NCBI RefSeq assembly: GCF_030065675.1
Contig: NZ_JASJDK010000005.1
Coordinates: 1-64,000 of the forward strand
Origin: Mastigocoleus sp. MO_188.B34
GTDB taxonomy: Bacteria > Cyanobacteriota > Cyanobacteriia > Cyanobacteriales > Nostocaceae
Direction: 5' to 3'
Length of the DNA: 64,000 nucleotides
The position numbers and the translations under genes are program-made. Under the pieces are notes generated by a model. That model saw nothing but the letters and a program-made list of their open reading frames with translations, was not told the DNA's origin and made no database searches. This document shows positions 38,115 through 47,967 of this stretch, piece after piece. Positions within the stretch are counted from its first letter, which is position 1. Each line of letters starts with the position of its first letter.

Positions 38115-38501
38115 ATGCGAAAAAATACAAAACATTACTATATTTTATCCGTATATGGTTGGTTATTAATTTGCTATATTTCGGTTGGATTGTTTAGTTG
38201 CAGCAATATAAATTTTACTGATATCACAGGTATTGGAGCAGATATTACACCAATTAAAGAGCTTACACCACAGGCTGACCAAACTACGGTTTATGTACGA
38301 GGTAAAGTTACAAAACAAGTGCCGTTACTTAAAAATGAACGTTTATATCAAATGGAAGATTCTACAGGTAAAGTTTGGATTTTGACTCATAAAACTAACT
38401 GGAAAGTTGGTCAAGAAGTTCAAACAAAAGGTAAAATTAAATACAAAAAGATTCCAATTGCAGACAAGGATTTTAGCGATATTTATCTGGAGGTGGAGTG
38501 A
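38115..38501 (+). CDS. Lipoprotein of unknown function (OB-fold-like)
   Basis: A 128-aa protein. The N-terminus has a basic start, a hydrophobic segment and a lipobox-like VGLFSC (Cys at about 29), so it is probably a lipoprotein. The mature part (VYVRGKVTKQVPLLKNERLY, MEDSTGKVWILTH, GQEVQTKGKIKYKK) has the beta-strand spacing of an OB fold. I do not know a function. It ends at 38501 with TGA that runs straight into ATTGGGG repeats. Confidence 0.7.
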   Translation: MRKNTKHYYILSVYGWLLICYISVGLFSCSNINFTDITGIGADITPIKELTPQADQTTVYVRGKVTKQVPLLKNERLYQMEDSTGKVWILTHKTNWKVGQEVQTKGKIKYKKIPIADKDFSDIYLEVE

Positions 38502-38575
38502 TTGGGGATTGGGGATTGGGGATTAGTTACTCCTTACTTTTTACTTCTTACTCCTTACTTTTTACTCTTGACTCA
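38502..38575 (+). repeat. STRR array (GGGGATT and TTACTCC types)
   Basis: Begins at the stop codon of the lipoprotein gene: GGGGATT x3, then TTACTTC/TACTCCT units. The downstream NUDIX gene starts right after it. Confidence 0.85.
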
Positions 38576-38578
38576 TCC

Positions 38579-39013
38579 ATGAACAAACAACCGGTACAAG
38601 TTGCGATCGCTATTCTTTATCAGGAAGATAAATTTTTAATGCAGCTGCGGGATAATATCCCGACTATTCTATATCCGGGATACTGGGCGCTATTTGGTGG
38701 ACATATCGAAGCTGGAGAAACGCCGGAAGTGGCTGTGCGACGAGAAGTGATTGAAGAAATTGCTTACGAAGCACCAAGTTTTACTAAATTTGGTAATTAT
38801 GAAGATGAAAAAGTTCTTCGTAATGTCTTCTACGCACCATTGACAGTAGAGTTAAATCAGTTGGAACTGAATGAAGGGTGGGATATGGGTTTGTTAACTG
38901 CAGCAGATATTTCTCAAGGAAGCTGTTATTCCGCGAATGCTGGGGAAGTTCGACCTCTAGGTCCAGTACATCAGCAAATAATGTTGGATTTTATGGAAAA
39001 AGTTAAAGTATGA
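38579..39013 (+). CDS. NUDIX hydrolase
   Basis: Start at ATG 38579 (MNKQPVQVAIAILYQEDKFL), giving 144 aa; the longer reading from 38498 translates repeats. The NUDIX box GGHIEAGETPEVAVRREVIE-EI has G(x5)E(x7)RE(x2)EE and is intact. It hydrolyses nucleoside diphosphates linked to another moiety. Which substrate is unknown. It lies in the same direction as the lipoprotein gene but across a repeat array. Confidence 0.9.
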   Translation: MNKQPVQVAIAILYQEDKFLMQLRDNIPTILYPGYWALFGGHIEAGETPEVAVRREVIEEIAYEAPSFTKFGNYEDEKVLRNVFYAPLTVELNQLELNEGWDMGLLTAADISQGSCYSANAGEVRPLGPVHQQIMLDFMEKVKV

Positions 39014-39146
39014 AGTATTTCGTGTGAAATTCTTTAATCTGAAATTCTTTAGTTCGAAATATTTAAATTTTGATATTATCCGTAGTGATTATAAATTGTA
39101 AATTATAAATAATTAGTTAGTTGATAACTATTATTAATTGAATGCC

Positions 39147-40235
39147 ATGCAGTCAAGCAGTAAATTGCCACGATGGTTAACTTTAGGATTGGCGATTCCT
39201 ATAGTGATTCTCAATGGTTGGGTATTACTTCAATTTGTTCGTTACTTTCAACCTTTGGTAAGTATTTTTATCGCTGCTAGCGTGCTGGCTTTTGTGTTAG
39301 ATTATCCAATTCGGTTTTTACAGGGACGTGGGGTTCAAAGAACTTTTGCGACTATTGTTGTGTTAGTGGTGAGTCTAGTAATCTTAGCTGCGATCGCAAC
39401 TACCTTAGTTCCCAGAATTGTCGAACAACTTAACGAGTTAGCCAATATTCTACCTGTTTGGATTGATTCCGGAAATAAACAATTACAAGCCTTCCAAGAT
39501 TGGGCTTCGACCCAACAATTTCAGGCAAATTTTAGTCAATTAGCTACAACAATTTTAGATAAATTATCAAGTCAATTGCAAAATTTCAGTGGTAAACTGT
39601 TCGGTTTTGCCGTTGACACTATTGGCAGTATTGTCAATATTTTACTTACTATAGTACTAACGTTTTATTTAATTTTAAATGGAGAACGGGTTTGGGATGG
39701 AATTTTCCTTTGGTTCCCGGCGTATGTAGGAAAAGAAGTAAGGGAGTCCTTACGTGAGGATTTTCAAAATTACTTTATTGGACAGGTAACTTTAGCAACT
39801 TTATTGGGAGTGTTGATTACATTGGTTTTTCTCGCCCTTAAAGTTCCTCTAAGTTTGTTGTTTGGTTTAGTAATTGGTTTTTATGCTTTATTCCCTTTTG
39901 GTACAGGTATAGGGATTATTATAGTTAGCTTATTAGTGGCATTAAATGACTTTGGTTTGGGTCTAGAAGTTTTAGCGATCGCTGTGGGAATTGACCAATT
40001 TAATTATAATTTTATTGCTCCTAGAATTCTAAGTAAATTTACTGGTTTGAATCCTGTTTGGGTAGTAATTTCTTTGTGGGTTGGTGCGAAATTATTGGGA
40101 GTTTTAGGGTTATTAATTGCAATACCGTTAGCTAGTTTTATCAAGAGTATTGCTGACAGTTTGCGTGAAGGAAGATTTTTAGAATTAGAGAATATTGATG
40201 CAGAAACCGTTGATGTTGGGGCTAAAGCCGTTTGA
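39147..40235 (+). CDS. AI-2E family transporter (PerM-like)
   Basis: A 362-aa membrane protein with about eight hydrophobic segments. Start set at ATG 39147 (MQSSSKLPRWLTLG); TTG 39138 is an alternative. Family blocks: VLDYPIRFLQGRGVQRTFAT, the coiled soluble loop (about 80-150), then ILLTIVLTFYLILNGERVWD and LIGFYALFPFGTGIGI-type segments and FIAPRILSKFTGLNPVWVVI. Members are putative permeases (some export autoinducer-2 or ions). Repeats of the AAGTAAC type begin directly past the stop. Confidence 0.9.
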   Translation: MQSSSKLPRWLTLGLAIPIVILNGWVLLQFVRYFQPLVSIFIAASVLAFVLDYPIRFLQGRGVQRTFATIVVLVVSLVILAAIATTLVPRIVEQLNELANILPVWIDSGNKQLQAFQDWASTQQFQANFSQLATTILDKLSSQLQNFSGKLFGFAVDTIGSIVNILLTIVLTFYLILNGERVWDGIFLWFPAYVGKEVRESLREDFQNYFIGQVTLATLLGVLITLVFLALKVPLSLLFGLVIGFYALFPFGTGIGIIIVSLLVALNDFGLGLEVLAIAVGIDQFNYNFIAPRILSKFTGLNPVWVVISLWVGAKLLGVLGLLIAIPLASFIKSIADSLREGRFLELENIDAETVDVGAKAV

Positions 40236-40310
40236 TGAGTAACAAGTAACAAGTAATGAGTAATGAGAAGTCGTAGAGACGCGCCATGGCGCGTCTCTAC
40301 AGGAGTCAGG
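40236..40310 (+). repeat. STRR array plus 28-bp palindrome
   Basis: GAGTAACAAGTAACAAGTAATG repeat units run directly from the AI-2E stop. Within it, 40273-40300 is a perfect palindrome: GTAGAGACGCGCCA followed by its reverse complement. Confidence 0.9.
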
Positions 40311-40342
40311 AATTAAGAGTTTAAAAAATTACCCATTACCAA

Positions 40343-40381
40343 TTCCCCAAGGACTTGATAAATTATCCTTGGGGATTTTAT
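40343..40381 (+). terminator. Terminator of the AI-2E transporter gene
   Basis: TTCCCCAAGGA and TCCTTGGGGA form an 11-bp stem with a 12-base loop, then ATTTTATTTT. It ends only about 25 bases before the helicase reading frame. Confidence 0.88.
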
Positions 40382-40404
40382 TTTGCGGAATTTAAATATA
40401 AATT

Positions 40405-42399
40405 ATGTATTTATTATCTGCAAATAAAAATCTCTGTTATCAAAACCTAAATATGGCACAAATGATTCCGGATCGGCTTCCTACCCGCGCTTCTGCTGGT
40501 GAAAAGAAGTTATTTTCAGTGCTACAAAAACTAGGAGACGATTGCATCGTTTACTATGAACCCATAGTTGAGGATCGCTATCCTGATTTTATTGTTATCT
40601 CTCCAGATATGGGATTATTGGTTATTGAGGTCAAGGGCTGGTATCCCAGGGATATTCGTGCGGGCGATCTTAATTCTATTTGCGTCAAGGAAGCTCACGG
40701 AGAAGTTTACCGCAATCATCCTGTGAGACAAGCACGAGATTACATGTATTCCTTGATGGATAAGTGTAGGGAGCATTATCACGGTAAACGTTTACTGCAA
40801 AAGGAAGGAAAACATCAAAACAAGTTTATTTTTCCCTTCGGACATTTTGCTGTTCTTTCTAATATTACTCAAAGTCAATTACAACAGCATGATATTGGCG
40901 ACTTAACTGAAGTTTTTCCGCCAAACAAAGTTGTTCCTCGCGATGTTCTTGAGTCTTGGATGGATGATTCCTTTGGTTGTGAGGATCTGTGTGAGGTAAT
41001 TAAAACATTTTTTAACCCCTATTGGGATTTTCCCAGATTAAATCAAAATCAAATTAATGCAATTAGGGCAATTATCCACCCAGAGATTATAATATCTTCG
41101 GTAGGAAAAAATTCGGCTTCACCTCAAAAACAGGATAAAAAGTCAGCCCTAAAAGCATCAAATCCAGAAACATCAAAAGAATTTGAACCTGTAGACTTAA
41201 AAGTCCTTGACTTGCGTCAAGAGGATAATGCTCGAAAAATCGGTGAAGGACATCGAATTATATATGGTGTAGCAGGTTCCGGTAAAACTATCTTGTTGAT
41301 TGCAAAAGCACGCTTACTAAGTCACCAACGACCAGATGCGCAAATTCTTTTACTTTGCTATAACGTCACTCTTGCAACTTATTTACGTGAAATACTGCGC
41401 GAATGTCCAAATGTAAATGTTCGTCATTTTGACGGATGGAGTAAGGCTAATGGTTGTACGCGTCACAGAGAAGAATCTAACGAAAAACTTGGCGTTCGCT
41501 TCTTGAGTACATTGGAAAATGGTTGTCCTGATACCCGTTACTACGATGCTGTACTAATTGATGAAGCCCAAGATTTTGCAGTTTCTTGGTTTAAATGCGT
41601 CCTTGAAGCAATGCAAGAACCAAATGATGGGGATTTGGTAATTGTTGGTGATGGTAGTCAAGGTTTATATGGATCTACCAAAATTAGCTGGAAAAAAATT
41701 GGAATTAACGCTCGGGGTAGAACTATTTCAGCTAAATTTGACCTAGATAAAAATTATCGTAATAGTCGCGAGATTGTTGAACTTGCTGCGGTTTTCGCCG
41801 GAAATTCAGAGAATAAGGAACAAACTGAAGATTCTATACTTTCCTTATTCGTCGATCCAGCCAAGTGTCAGCGTCCTACTGGTATTAGACCCGTACTAGT
41901 AACATCAGAGGATCGCCGTTCTGAATCAACCAAGGTCATGGGTATTGTCAAAGCTTTATTAGATGGTAAATGGTTCGGCAAATCAATTAAACCACTAAAG
42001 CCAGAAGAAATTGCCATTTTATACCCAATGGCTCCTCAGAAAGAAAGGGCGATTCTGAAAGATTTAATACAAGGTTTAGGTCAACTTGCTCCGGTTGTTT
42101 GGCTGAATAAAGATTCCTTTGCTAGGACTTTAGTTGCTGAACCAGGTATTAAAATTCAGACCGTGCATTCAGCTAAGGGTTTGCAATACCGTGCTGTAAT
42201 TCTAATGTGGGCAGACCAATTACCGCGACCATTTGAAAATATCAATGAAGCTGAAGAACGATGTCTAATGTATGTTGGTGTGACTCGTCCGGAAGATTAT
42301 TTGGTTATTAGTGCTTCTGGTTTTTCTCCCTTTATTCGAGAAATAAAAGAGTCAGGAAAGGCTGATTTGATTCGCGAGCGAGTGTTGAGTTTCAGATGA
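40405..42399 (+). CDS. NERD-domain UvrD/REP-like helicase
   Basis: A 664-aa protein; ATG 40453 (MAQMIPDRLPTRASAGEKKL) is an equally likely start. An N-terminal NERD nuclease-related domain has PDFIVISPDMGLLVIEVKGW, with Asp61, Glu75 and Lys77 of the nuclease core. The helicase part has Walker A GVAGSGKT (288-295), DEAQDF (motif II), NYRNS, HSAKGLQYRAV (motif V) and YVGVTRPED (motif VI), all of the superfamily 1 type. It may act in DNA repair or defence. A NERD-less paralogue follows directly (42644). A terminator hairpin lies downstream. Confidence 0.9.
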   Translation: MYLLSANKNLCYQNLNMAQMIPDRLPTRASAGEKKLFSVLQKLGDDCIVYYEPIVEDRYPDFIVISPDMGLLVIEVKGWYPRDIRAGDLNSICVKEAHGEVYRNHPVRQARDYMYSLMDKCREHYHGKRLLQKEGKHQNKFIFPFGHFAVLSNITQSQLQQHDIGDLTEVFPPNKVVPRDVLESWMDDSFGCEDLCEVIKTFFNPYWDFPRLNQNQINAIRAIIHPEIIISSVGKNSASPQKQDKKSALKASNPETSKEFEPVDLKVLDLRQEDNARKIGEGHRIIYGVAGSGKTILLIAKARLLSHQRPDAQILLLCYNVTLATYLREILRECPNVNVRHFDGWSKANGCTRHREESNEKLGVRFLSTLENGCPDTRYYDAVLIDEAQDFAVSWFKCVLEAMQEPNDGDLVIVGDGSQGLYGSTKISWKKIGINARGRTISAKFDLDKNYRNSREIVELAAVFAGNSENKEQTEDSILSLFVDPAKCQRPTGIRPVLVTSEDRRSESTKVMGIVKALLDGKWFGKSIKPLKPEEIAILYPMAPQKERAILKDLIQGLGQLAPVVWLNKDSFARTLVAEPGIKIQTVHSAKGLQYRAVILMWADQLPRPFENINEAEERCLMYVGVTRPEDYLVISASGFSPFIREIKESGKADLIRERVLSFR

Positions 42400-42416
42400 G
42401 ACTTTCATGTCATTTT

Positions 42417-42460
42417 AATTAATATCCCCATAAGTAAAAACTAGGGGGTATTTAATTACT
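42417..42460 (+). terminator. Terminator of the first helicase gene
   Basis: AATTAATATCCCC against GGGGGTATTTAATT with a 14-base loop, followed by ACTTTTTAC. About 18 bases past the stop. Confidence 0.7.
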
Positions 42461-42568
42461 TTTTACCACTTACTCTACTGGTTTTTCCTAAGCAAAGTAG
42501 AATTGGCAATTTTCTAAACATGATTTTTCCATGACAATAAAATTGAGGAAAATCAACTTTTAAATGCC

Positions 42569-42635
42569 TTTTTTACGGAATTTGAATTATGAATCATGTA
42601 TTTAATCTCTGCAAAATAAAAATCTCTGATAAAGG
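42569..42635 (+). pseudogene. Remnant of the paralogue's old start region
   Basis: This stretch is about 80% identical to 40378-40442, which contains the start of the first helicase gene. ATG at 42596 opens MYLISAK and then TAA (42617), where the upstream copy continues MYLLSANKNL. It shows that the duplication once included this start; the second gene now uses ATG 42644. Confidence 0.75.
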
Positions 42636-42643
42636 CTTCTCTC

Positions 42644-43840
42644 ATGCAAACAACCTTAAATGAACTGGATTCCCACCAAGAAATAAATGCTAGTAAAATA
42701 GGCAATGGACACCGGATCATATATGGTATTGCTGGTTCGGGGAAAACTGTTTTACTAATTGCTAGAGCGCGTTTGCTGAGCAAACAAAAGCCCAATATAA
42801 AAATTCTCGTGCTTTGCTATAACGTTGTTTTAGCAACTTATTTACGCAAAAATCTTCGCGACTGTCTAAATGTGACTGTACGACATTTTGACAGTTGGAG
42901 CAAAGCTAATGGTTATGAGCTTAAGCGCGAAAAAAATGAGTCTAACGAAGACCTTGGTGCTCGTTTCTTAGACAAGCTGAGAAATGGTTGTTATGATACC
43001 CGTCGTTATGATGCTGTCTTGATTGACGAAGCTCAAGATTTTGATGTTTCCTGGTTTAAGTGTGTCCTTGAAGCCATGAAGGACCCCAAGCATGGGGATT
43101 TAGTAATTGTTGCTGATGGTAGTCAGGGCTTGTATAAGTCTCGTAAAATCAGTTGGAAACAAATAGGAATTAAAGCCCAGGGTAGGACTATTTCCAAAAA
43201 CTTTGGTTTGAATAAGAATTATCGTAATAGCGGTCCAATAGTCGAGCTTGCAGCCATATTTGCCAGAAATTCAGAAGCTGAGCAACAAACAGAAGACTCT
43301 ATACGCGCTTTATTTGTAGATCCATCAAAGTGTCAGCGTCCCCATGGTATGAAACCTGTATTAGTTGAATCATACAATCGGGAAGCTGAATGTACTAAGG
43401 TGATGAATATCGCGATAAATTTGCTTCAAGGTAACTGGTTTGGGAAATCAATCCCATCACTAAAACCAGAGGAAATTGCTATTTTATATCCAATGGCTTC
43501 TTCAAGAGAAAAAGTCAATCTGAAAGGTTTAATACAAGGCTTAGGTAAATTTGCTCCTGTTGTTTGGTTGAATGAATCTCCAGCATCTAGAGAGTTAGTC
43601 ACTAAGCCAGGTATTAAAATTCAGACTGTACATTCTGCTAAGGGTTTGCAATATCGTGCTGTAATTTTAATGTGGGCAGATCTATTACCACGACCTTTTT
43701 CAGATACCAATGAAGCTGAAGAACGATGCGTAATGTATGTTGGTATGACTCGTCCGGAGGATTATCTAGTTATTAGTTCTTCTGATTTTTCTCCGTTTAT
43801 TCAAGAAATTAAGGTATCGGGAAAAGCTCATTTGATTTAG
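42644..43840 (+). CDS. UvrD-like helicase paralogue lacking the NERD domain
   Basis: A 398-aa protein that aligns with residues from about 268 to the end of the upstream helicase over its whole length, at clearly high identity. All helicase motifs remain: GIAGSGKT, DEAQDF, NYRNSG, HSAKGLQYRAV, YVGMTRPED. The NERD nuclease domain and linker are gone. The start ATG follows only 9 bases after AAAGG. The C-terminus ends a few residues before the paralogue (KAHLI versus KADLIRERVLSFR). It could be an active helicase or translocase without nuclease, perhaps modulating its neighbour. Confidence 0.85.
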   Translation: MQTTLNELDSHQEINASKIGNGHRIIYGIAGSGKTVLLIARARLLSKQKPNIKILVLCYNVVLATYLRKNLRDCLNVTVRHFDSWSKANGYELKREKNESNEDLGARFLDKLRNGCYDTRRYDAVLIDEAQDFDVSWFKCVLEAMKDPKHGDLVIVADGSQGLYKSRKISWKQIGIKAQGRTISKNFGLNKNYRNSGPIVELAAIFARNSEAEQQTEDSIRALFVDPSKCQRPHGMKPVLVESYNREAECTKVMNIAINLLQGNWFGKSIPSLKPEEIAILYPMASSREKVNLKGLIQGLGKFAPVVWLNESPASRELVTKPGIKIQTVHSAKGLQYRAVILMWADLLPRPFSDTNEAEERCVMYVGMTRPEDYLVISSSDFSPFIQEIKVSGKAHLI

Positions 43841-44234
43841 CGATACAAACTGCAAAAATCTACTTTGGCGATCGCCTATTTTCTCGGCTAAGGTAATCAG
43901 TATTTTTGTTCCCTAGAAACACAGAATTTGCCATAACGCACCGACGTAACATGGTGCGTTAGACCTATTAAATTTATCATTACAGTCAGCTATAGTAATG
44001 GACATAACACACCTTACTGTAGTGGTTTGAACACAGGTCGCTGCAACCCTAGGAGTTCAAAATTTATGTTATTAATAAAACCCTCTTTACTCCTGACTCC
44101 TGAATCCTGTCTCCTAACTCCCAACTCTTAAATTCAAGTTACAAAAAATAAATAAACCTTGAGCAATTTTGGATCGTTACTCACATCGGGTTATCATCTT
44201 ATCTTGTCCGCTTGCCATCGATCGCACATAACCC
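43841..44234. other. Intergenic before mutS with an inverted repeat
   Basis: TAACGCACC at 43934 and GGTGCGTTA at 43953-43961 form an inverted repeat; related to the one at 27753. STRR-like TCCTGAATCCTGTCTCC words lie around 44090-44130. No gene. Confidence 0.65.
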
Positions 44235-46829
44235 ATGACCGCCTCTAAGTCAACCTCCAAACCCCTCGAATGTAAAAATTCCAATGAGCCGCCGATCTCC
44301 AATTATAAGGATGTGGATCGGAGTAAGCTCACTCAGATGTTTCAGCATTATGTGGATGTCAAAGCAGCTCATCCCCACGCGGTGTTATTGTATCGGGTGG
44401 GAGATTTTTTTGAGTGTTATTTTGATGATGCTGTCACCCTAGCTCAGGAATTAGAACTGGTTCTGACTAGCAAGTCAGTGGGAGATGTGGGCAGAATTGC
44501 AATGAGTGGTGTACCTCACCATGCTTGGGAACGTCATGCAACTTTGTTGGTAGAAAAAGGTTATGCGGTCGTAATTTGCGATCAAGTGCAAGATGCTTCG
44601 GAGGTATCCCCCGGTAAGTTAGTGCGTCGGGAAATAACACGCATTCTTACCCCCGGTACTTTGCTCGAAGATGGAATGTTGACTTCTAGTCGCAACAATT
44701 ATTTAGCAGCGGTTGTAATTGCTGGGAAACATTGGGGTTTGGCTTATGCAGATATCTCTACAGGGGAATTTCTCACCACCCAGGGAAGCGATTTAGAACA
44801 TCTAACTCAGGAATTAATGCGCTTACAACCGAGTGAAGTCTTATTTCCCACCAATGCGCCAAACTTAGGAATGTTATTACGTCCCGGTGAAAAGTCGGAC
44901 GACTTACCGGAATGTTTACCCCCTTCATTTTGTTATTCGCTGCGATCGCAAATTCCTTTTAGTCAGGGGGAAGCTAGAGCAAGGTTATTAAATAAATTTA
45001 AATTGCGTTCCTTAGAAGGAGTTGGTTGCGAACACCTAACTTTAGCCGTGCGGGCTGCAGGAGGGTTATTAGAGTATTTAGAGGAAACCCAAAAACACGA
45101 TTCTGTTCCCCTCCAACCATTGCGCACCTATACCCTGAATGATTTTTTGATTGTCGATCATCAAACCCGACGGAATTTGGAAATTACCCAAACCATTCGC
45201 GATGGTTCCTTTGCTGGTTCTTTATTATGGGCGATGGATCGAACCAGTACGGCGATGGGAAGTCGAGCTTTGCGTCGGTGGTTGTTACAACCATTATTGA
45301 AAGTTAAGGGTATCCAAGCGCGACAAGATACCGTCAGGGAATTACTAGAAGATACCACTCTACGTCAAGATTTGCGTTTGTTGCTCAAGCAAATTTACGA
45401 TTTGGAAAGATTGACTGGAAGAATCGGTTCCGGGACTGCAAATGCAAGGGATTTATCGGCTTTGGCTGATTCTTTGGCTCGGTTACCACAAATTGCTAAC
45501 TTGGTTTCTCAGACGAAATCGCCATTTTTGCAAGCTTTACAAGATGTACCGCCAATCTTAAAAGAATTAGGAGAAAAGATACAGGCTCATATCGTAGAAT
45601 CACCACCAATGCACATCAAAGAAGGTGGTTTAATTCGATCTGGAATCAATCCGCTTTTGGATGAAAGGCGGGGTATGGTGGAAGAAGACCAAAAATGGAT
45701 TGCTAATTTGGAGGTGGAACAGCGGGAAAAAACTGGAATCGCTAAACTCAAAGTCGGTTTTAATAAGACCTTTGGTTATTACATTAGCGTTTCTCGACTC
45801 TATGCTGACCAGGTTCCCAGTGATTATATTCGCAAACAAACCCTAACCAATGAAGAACGATACATTACACCAGAATTAAAGGAACGGGAAGCTCGCATCC
45901 TCACAGCACAGGACGACTTAAATAAGATAGAGTACGAAGTTTTTGTTGCTTTGCGGGATGAAGTCGCCAGCCACGCCGAAACAATTCGCAACATTTCCCG
46001 AGCGGTAGCAGCTGCAGATGTACTCTGTGGTTTAGCGGAATTGGCGGTTTACCAGGGTTACTGTTGTCCGGAAATGTTGGAAGGGCGAGAAATTTCCATT
46101 GTGGATGGACGACACCCGGTAGTAGAGCAATCCTTACCTGCTGGTTTTTTTGTTCCCAATTCTACTAATTTGGGAAGGAAAATGAAGCGGGAGGTAGAAA
46201 ACGAAAATAATGCTCCCGACTTGATAATTTTGACCGGACCCAACGCCAGTGGTAAAAGTTGTTATTTAAGACAGGTCGGATTAATCCAGTTAATGGCGCA
46301 GATTGGGAGTTTTATCCCGGCTAAATCTGCGAGATTGGGGATTTGCGATCGCATTTTTACCCGTGTTGGAGCGGTAGACGATCTAGCGACAGGTCAATCT
46401 ACCTTTATGGTGGAGATGAACGAAACTGCAAACATTCTCAACCATGCTACTTCCAGATCTTTAGTATTATTAGATGAAATTGGTCGGGGAACGGCGACCT
46501 TCGACGGGCTTTCCATTGCTTGGGCTGTGGCAGAATATATTGCAATGGATATTTGTGCGCGGACGATTTTTGCTACCCATTACCACGAGTTAAATCAATT
46601 AGCGTCGATTTTACCTAATGTGGCAAATTATCAGGTTACCGTGAAAGAAATGCCGGATAGCATCATCTTTTTACACCAAGTTCAACCGGGAGGGGCTGAT
46701 AAATCCTATGGAATTGAAGCGGGTAGGTTAGCTGGTTTACCAGCAACGGTAATTCAACGGGCTAAGCAGGTGATGGGACAAATTGAGGAGCACAGTAAAA
46801 TTGCTATGGGTTTGCAGAGTTTGGATTGA
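44235..46829 (+). CDS. mutS: DNA mismatch repair protein MutS
   Basis: An 864-aa protein. The mismatch-recognition Phe-x-Glu is in [14 protein letters not shown] (about residue 60), the ATPase Walker A is [15 protein letters not shown] (about 665), Walker [17 protein letters not shown], followed by [13 protein letters not shown]. All domains of the MutS family are in order. It recognises mismatches and starts repair with MutL. A repeat array of AAGTCAA units begins just after the stop. The N-terminus has an extra polar stretch of about 30 residues. Confidence 0.97.
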   Translation: MTASKSTSKPLECKNSNEPPISNYKDVDRSKLTQMFQHYVDVKAAHPHAVLLYRVGDFFECYFDDAVTLAQELELVLTSKSVGDVGRIAMSGVPHHAWERHATLLVEKGYAVVICDQVQDASEVSPGKLVRREITRILTPGTLLEDGMLTSSRNNYLAAVVIAGKHWGLAYADISTGEFLTTQGSDLEHLTQELMRLQPSEVLFPTNAPNLGMLLRPGEKSDDLPECLPPSFCYSLRSQIPFSQGEARARLLNKFKLRSLEGVGCEHLTLAVRAAGGLLEYLEETQKHDSVPLQPLRTYTLNDFLIVDHQTRRNLEITQTIRDGSFAGSLLWAMDRTSTAMGSRALRRWLLQPLLKVKGIQARQDTVRELLEDTTLRQDLRLLLKQIYDLERLTGRIGSGTANARDLSALADSLARLPQIANLVSQTKSPFLQALQDVPPILKELGEKIQAHIVESPPMHIKEGGLIRSGINPLLDERRGMVEEDQKWIANLEVEQREKTGIAKLKVGFNKTFGYYISVSRLYADQVPSDYIRKQTLTNEERYITPELKEREARILTAQDDLNKIEYEVFVALRDEVASHAETIRNISRAVAAADVLCGLAELAVYQGYCCPEMLEGREISIVDGRHPVVEQSLPAGFFVPNSTNLGRKMKREVENENNAPDLIILTGPNASGKSCYLRQVGLIQLMAQIGSFIPAKSARLGICDRIFTRVGAVDDLATGQSTFMVEMNETANILNHATSRSLVLLDEIGRGTATFDGLSIAWAVAEYIAMDICARTIFATHYHELNQLASILPNVANYQVTVKEMPDSIIFLHQVQPGGADKSYGIEAGRLAGLPATVIQRAKQVMGQIEEHSKIAMGLQSLD

Positions 46830-46840
46830 GCGCTACGCGC

Positions 46841-46872
46841 AAGTCAAAAGTCAAAAGTCAAAAGTCAAAAGT
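46841..46872. repeat. STRR array (AAGTCAA type)
   Basis: Four to five copies of AAGTCAA starting 12 bases after the mutS stop, next to GCGCTACGCGC. Confidence 0.9.
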
Positions 46873-46934
46873 GCACTAATCATAGGTTTGGGCGTTCATC
46901 AATGTCCTAACCTAATTACGTAGTGCTATAAGTG

Positions 46935-47042
46935 ATGCTTTCTTTATTTTGTCTGTGGGACTTATCCATGTCATTGCGACGTAAGAGTCATGCTTTGTTT
47001 ATTTTGGTTTTTAGGACTCATATCATGTCATTGCGACGTAAG
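46935..47042. repeat. Imperfect direct repeat of about 52 bases
   Basis: Two units (46935-46985 and 46990-47042), each starting ATGCTTT and ending CATGTCATTGCGACGTAAG. They differ at several sites in the middle. This suggests an old tandem duplication of an unclassified repeat. Confidence 0.75.
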
Positions 47043-47225
47043 GAAGCAATCCCAAAAACTTAACTTTTAACGAGTGCGTAGGTATTAAATGTAAAGCATG
47101 GTAGAAGAACTAGGCGATCGCTCCTCCCCAGACAGCTTATCCCATCTCCGCTGTTTATAACTTGTAGGACAATATAGAAGAGAAATGTCTCACCTACAGC
47201 ATTAAGAAAAATCGAGGGAAAAACC

Positions 47226-47465
47226 ATGCAATCGGCTTTACGTGTGACAACCAAAGTTTTACCAGGAAACAAAATCGAAATTCAAGTTCCAGAAGCTCAA
47301 ATCGGCGATAACGTTGATGTATTTGTGATTTTACCGGAGAAAGCTGAAACTAAAAAGCGTTCAGTGCTGGAAATTATAGAAGAAAGTCGCAAGAGACATC
47401 CTTCTCGAACTGCTGAGGAAATAGATAGACAACTGCAAGAAGAACGTTCGTCATGGGACAGCTAA
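47226..47465 (+). CDS. Probable antitoxin (VapB-type, partner of PIN toxin)
   Basis: A 79-aa protein. The first 45 residues look like a small beta-strand-rich fold (LRVTTKVLPGNKIEIQVPEA, then GDNVDVFVILPE), and the end is an acidic/basic helix (IEESRKRHPSRTAEEIDRQL). The gene overlaps the PIN-toxin gene by 13 bases, so they are co-translated; that context rather than a firm domain match makes antitoxin the best call. The DNA-binding part would autoregulate the operon. Ribosome site: GAGGG about 8 bases before ATG. Confidence 0.75.
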   Translation: MQSALRVTTKVLPGNKIEIQVPEAQIGDNVDVFVILPEKAETKKRSVLEIIEESRKRHPSRTAEEIDRQLQEERSSWDS

Positions 47466-47896
47466 TACTTCCATCCTCCAGCGCAATTTATGTAGATACT
47501 TCCGTGGTTATTTATACTATAGAAGGTAATCCCGACTATTATTCTTTGCTGGAACCACTGTGGTCTAAATTTTATGCGGGAGAAATTCAAATCATTAGCA
47601 GCGATCTAACGTTAATGGAGGTTTTGGTCGTTCCATTGCGTAATGGTAATAATGTTTTAGTCGCAGACTACGAAGAACTGTTATTATCATCTCAAGTCCA
47701 GCTAATTCCTATTAATCAATCAATATTGCGACAAGCTGCAAATCTCCGCGCAACAACTAGCTTGAAAACACCAGATGCGATTCATGCTGCAACAGCTTTA
47801 TCGGCTAGTTGCGATCAATTTATTACCAACGATAAAGGTTTTCGTAATGCTCCCGGTTTACTTGTTGTTATCCTCAGTGAAATATTAGCATCTTAA
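47453..47896 (+). CDS. PIN-domain ribonuclease toxin (VapC family)
   Basis: A 147-aa protein with a complete PIN-domain acidic set: Asp15 in IYVDTSVVI, Glu56 in TLMEVLV, Asp108 in KTPDAIHAA, and Asp127 in FITNDKGF. VapC-type toxins are Mg-dependent RNases that cut tRNA or rRNA when not blocked by the antitoxin. Its start lies inside the 3' end of the antitoxin gene, the usual order. Length is a little longer than many VapC proteins. Confidence 0.9.
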   Translation: MGQLILPSSSAIYVDTSVVIYTIEGNPDYYSLLEPLWSKFYAGEIQIISSDLTLMEVLVVPLRNGNNVLVADYEELLLSSQVQLIPINQSILRQAANLRATTSLKTPDAIHAATALSASCDQFITNDKGFRNAPGLLVVILSEILAS

Positions 47897-47967
47897 ATCT
47901 GGATAATGTGCCAAATTACCAGGTGAAATTATAGTCTGTGATCGAATAAAACATCACCACCAAACCC

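Noticed and set aside
38498-38578. N-terminal extension of the NUDIX gene
   Set aside because: It is translated from STRR units and lies before the real ATG.
47060-47272. 70-codon minus-strand ORF over the antitoxin promoter
   Set aside because: It covers the promoter and start of the antitoxin gene, which is the real gene.
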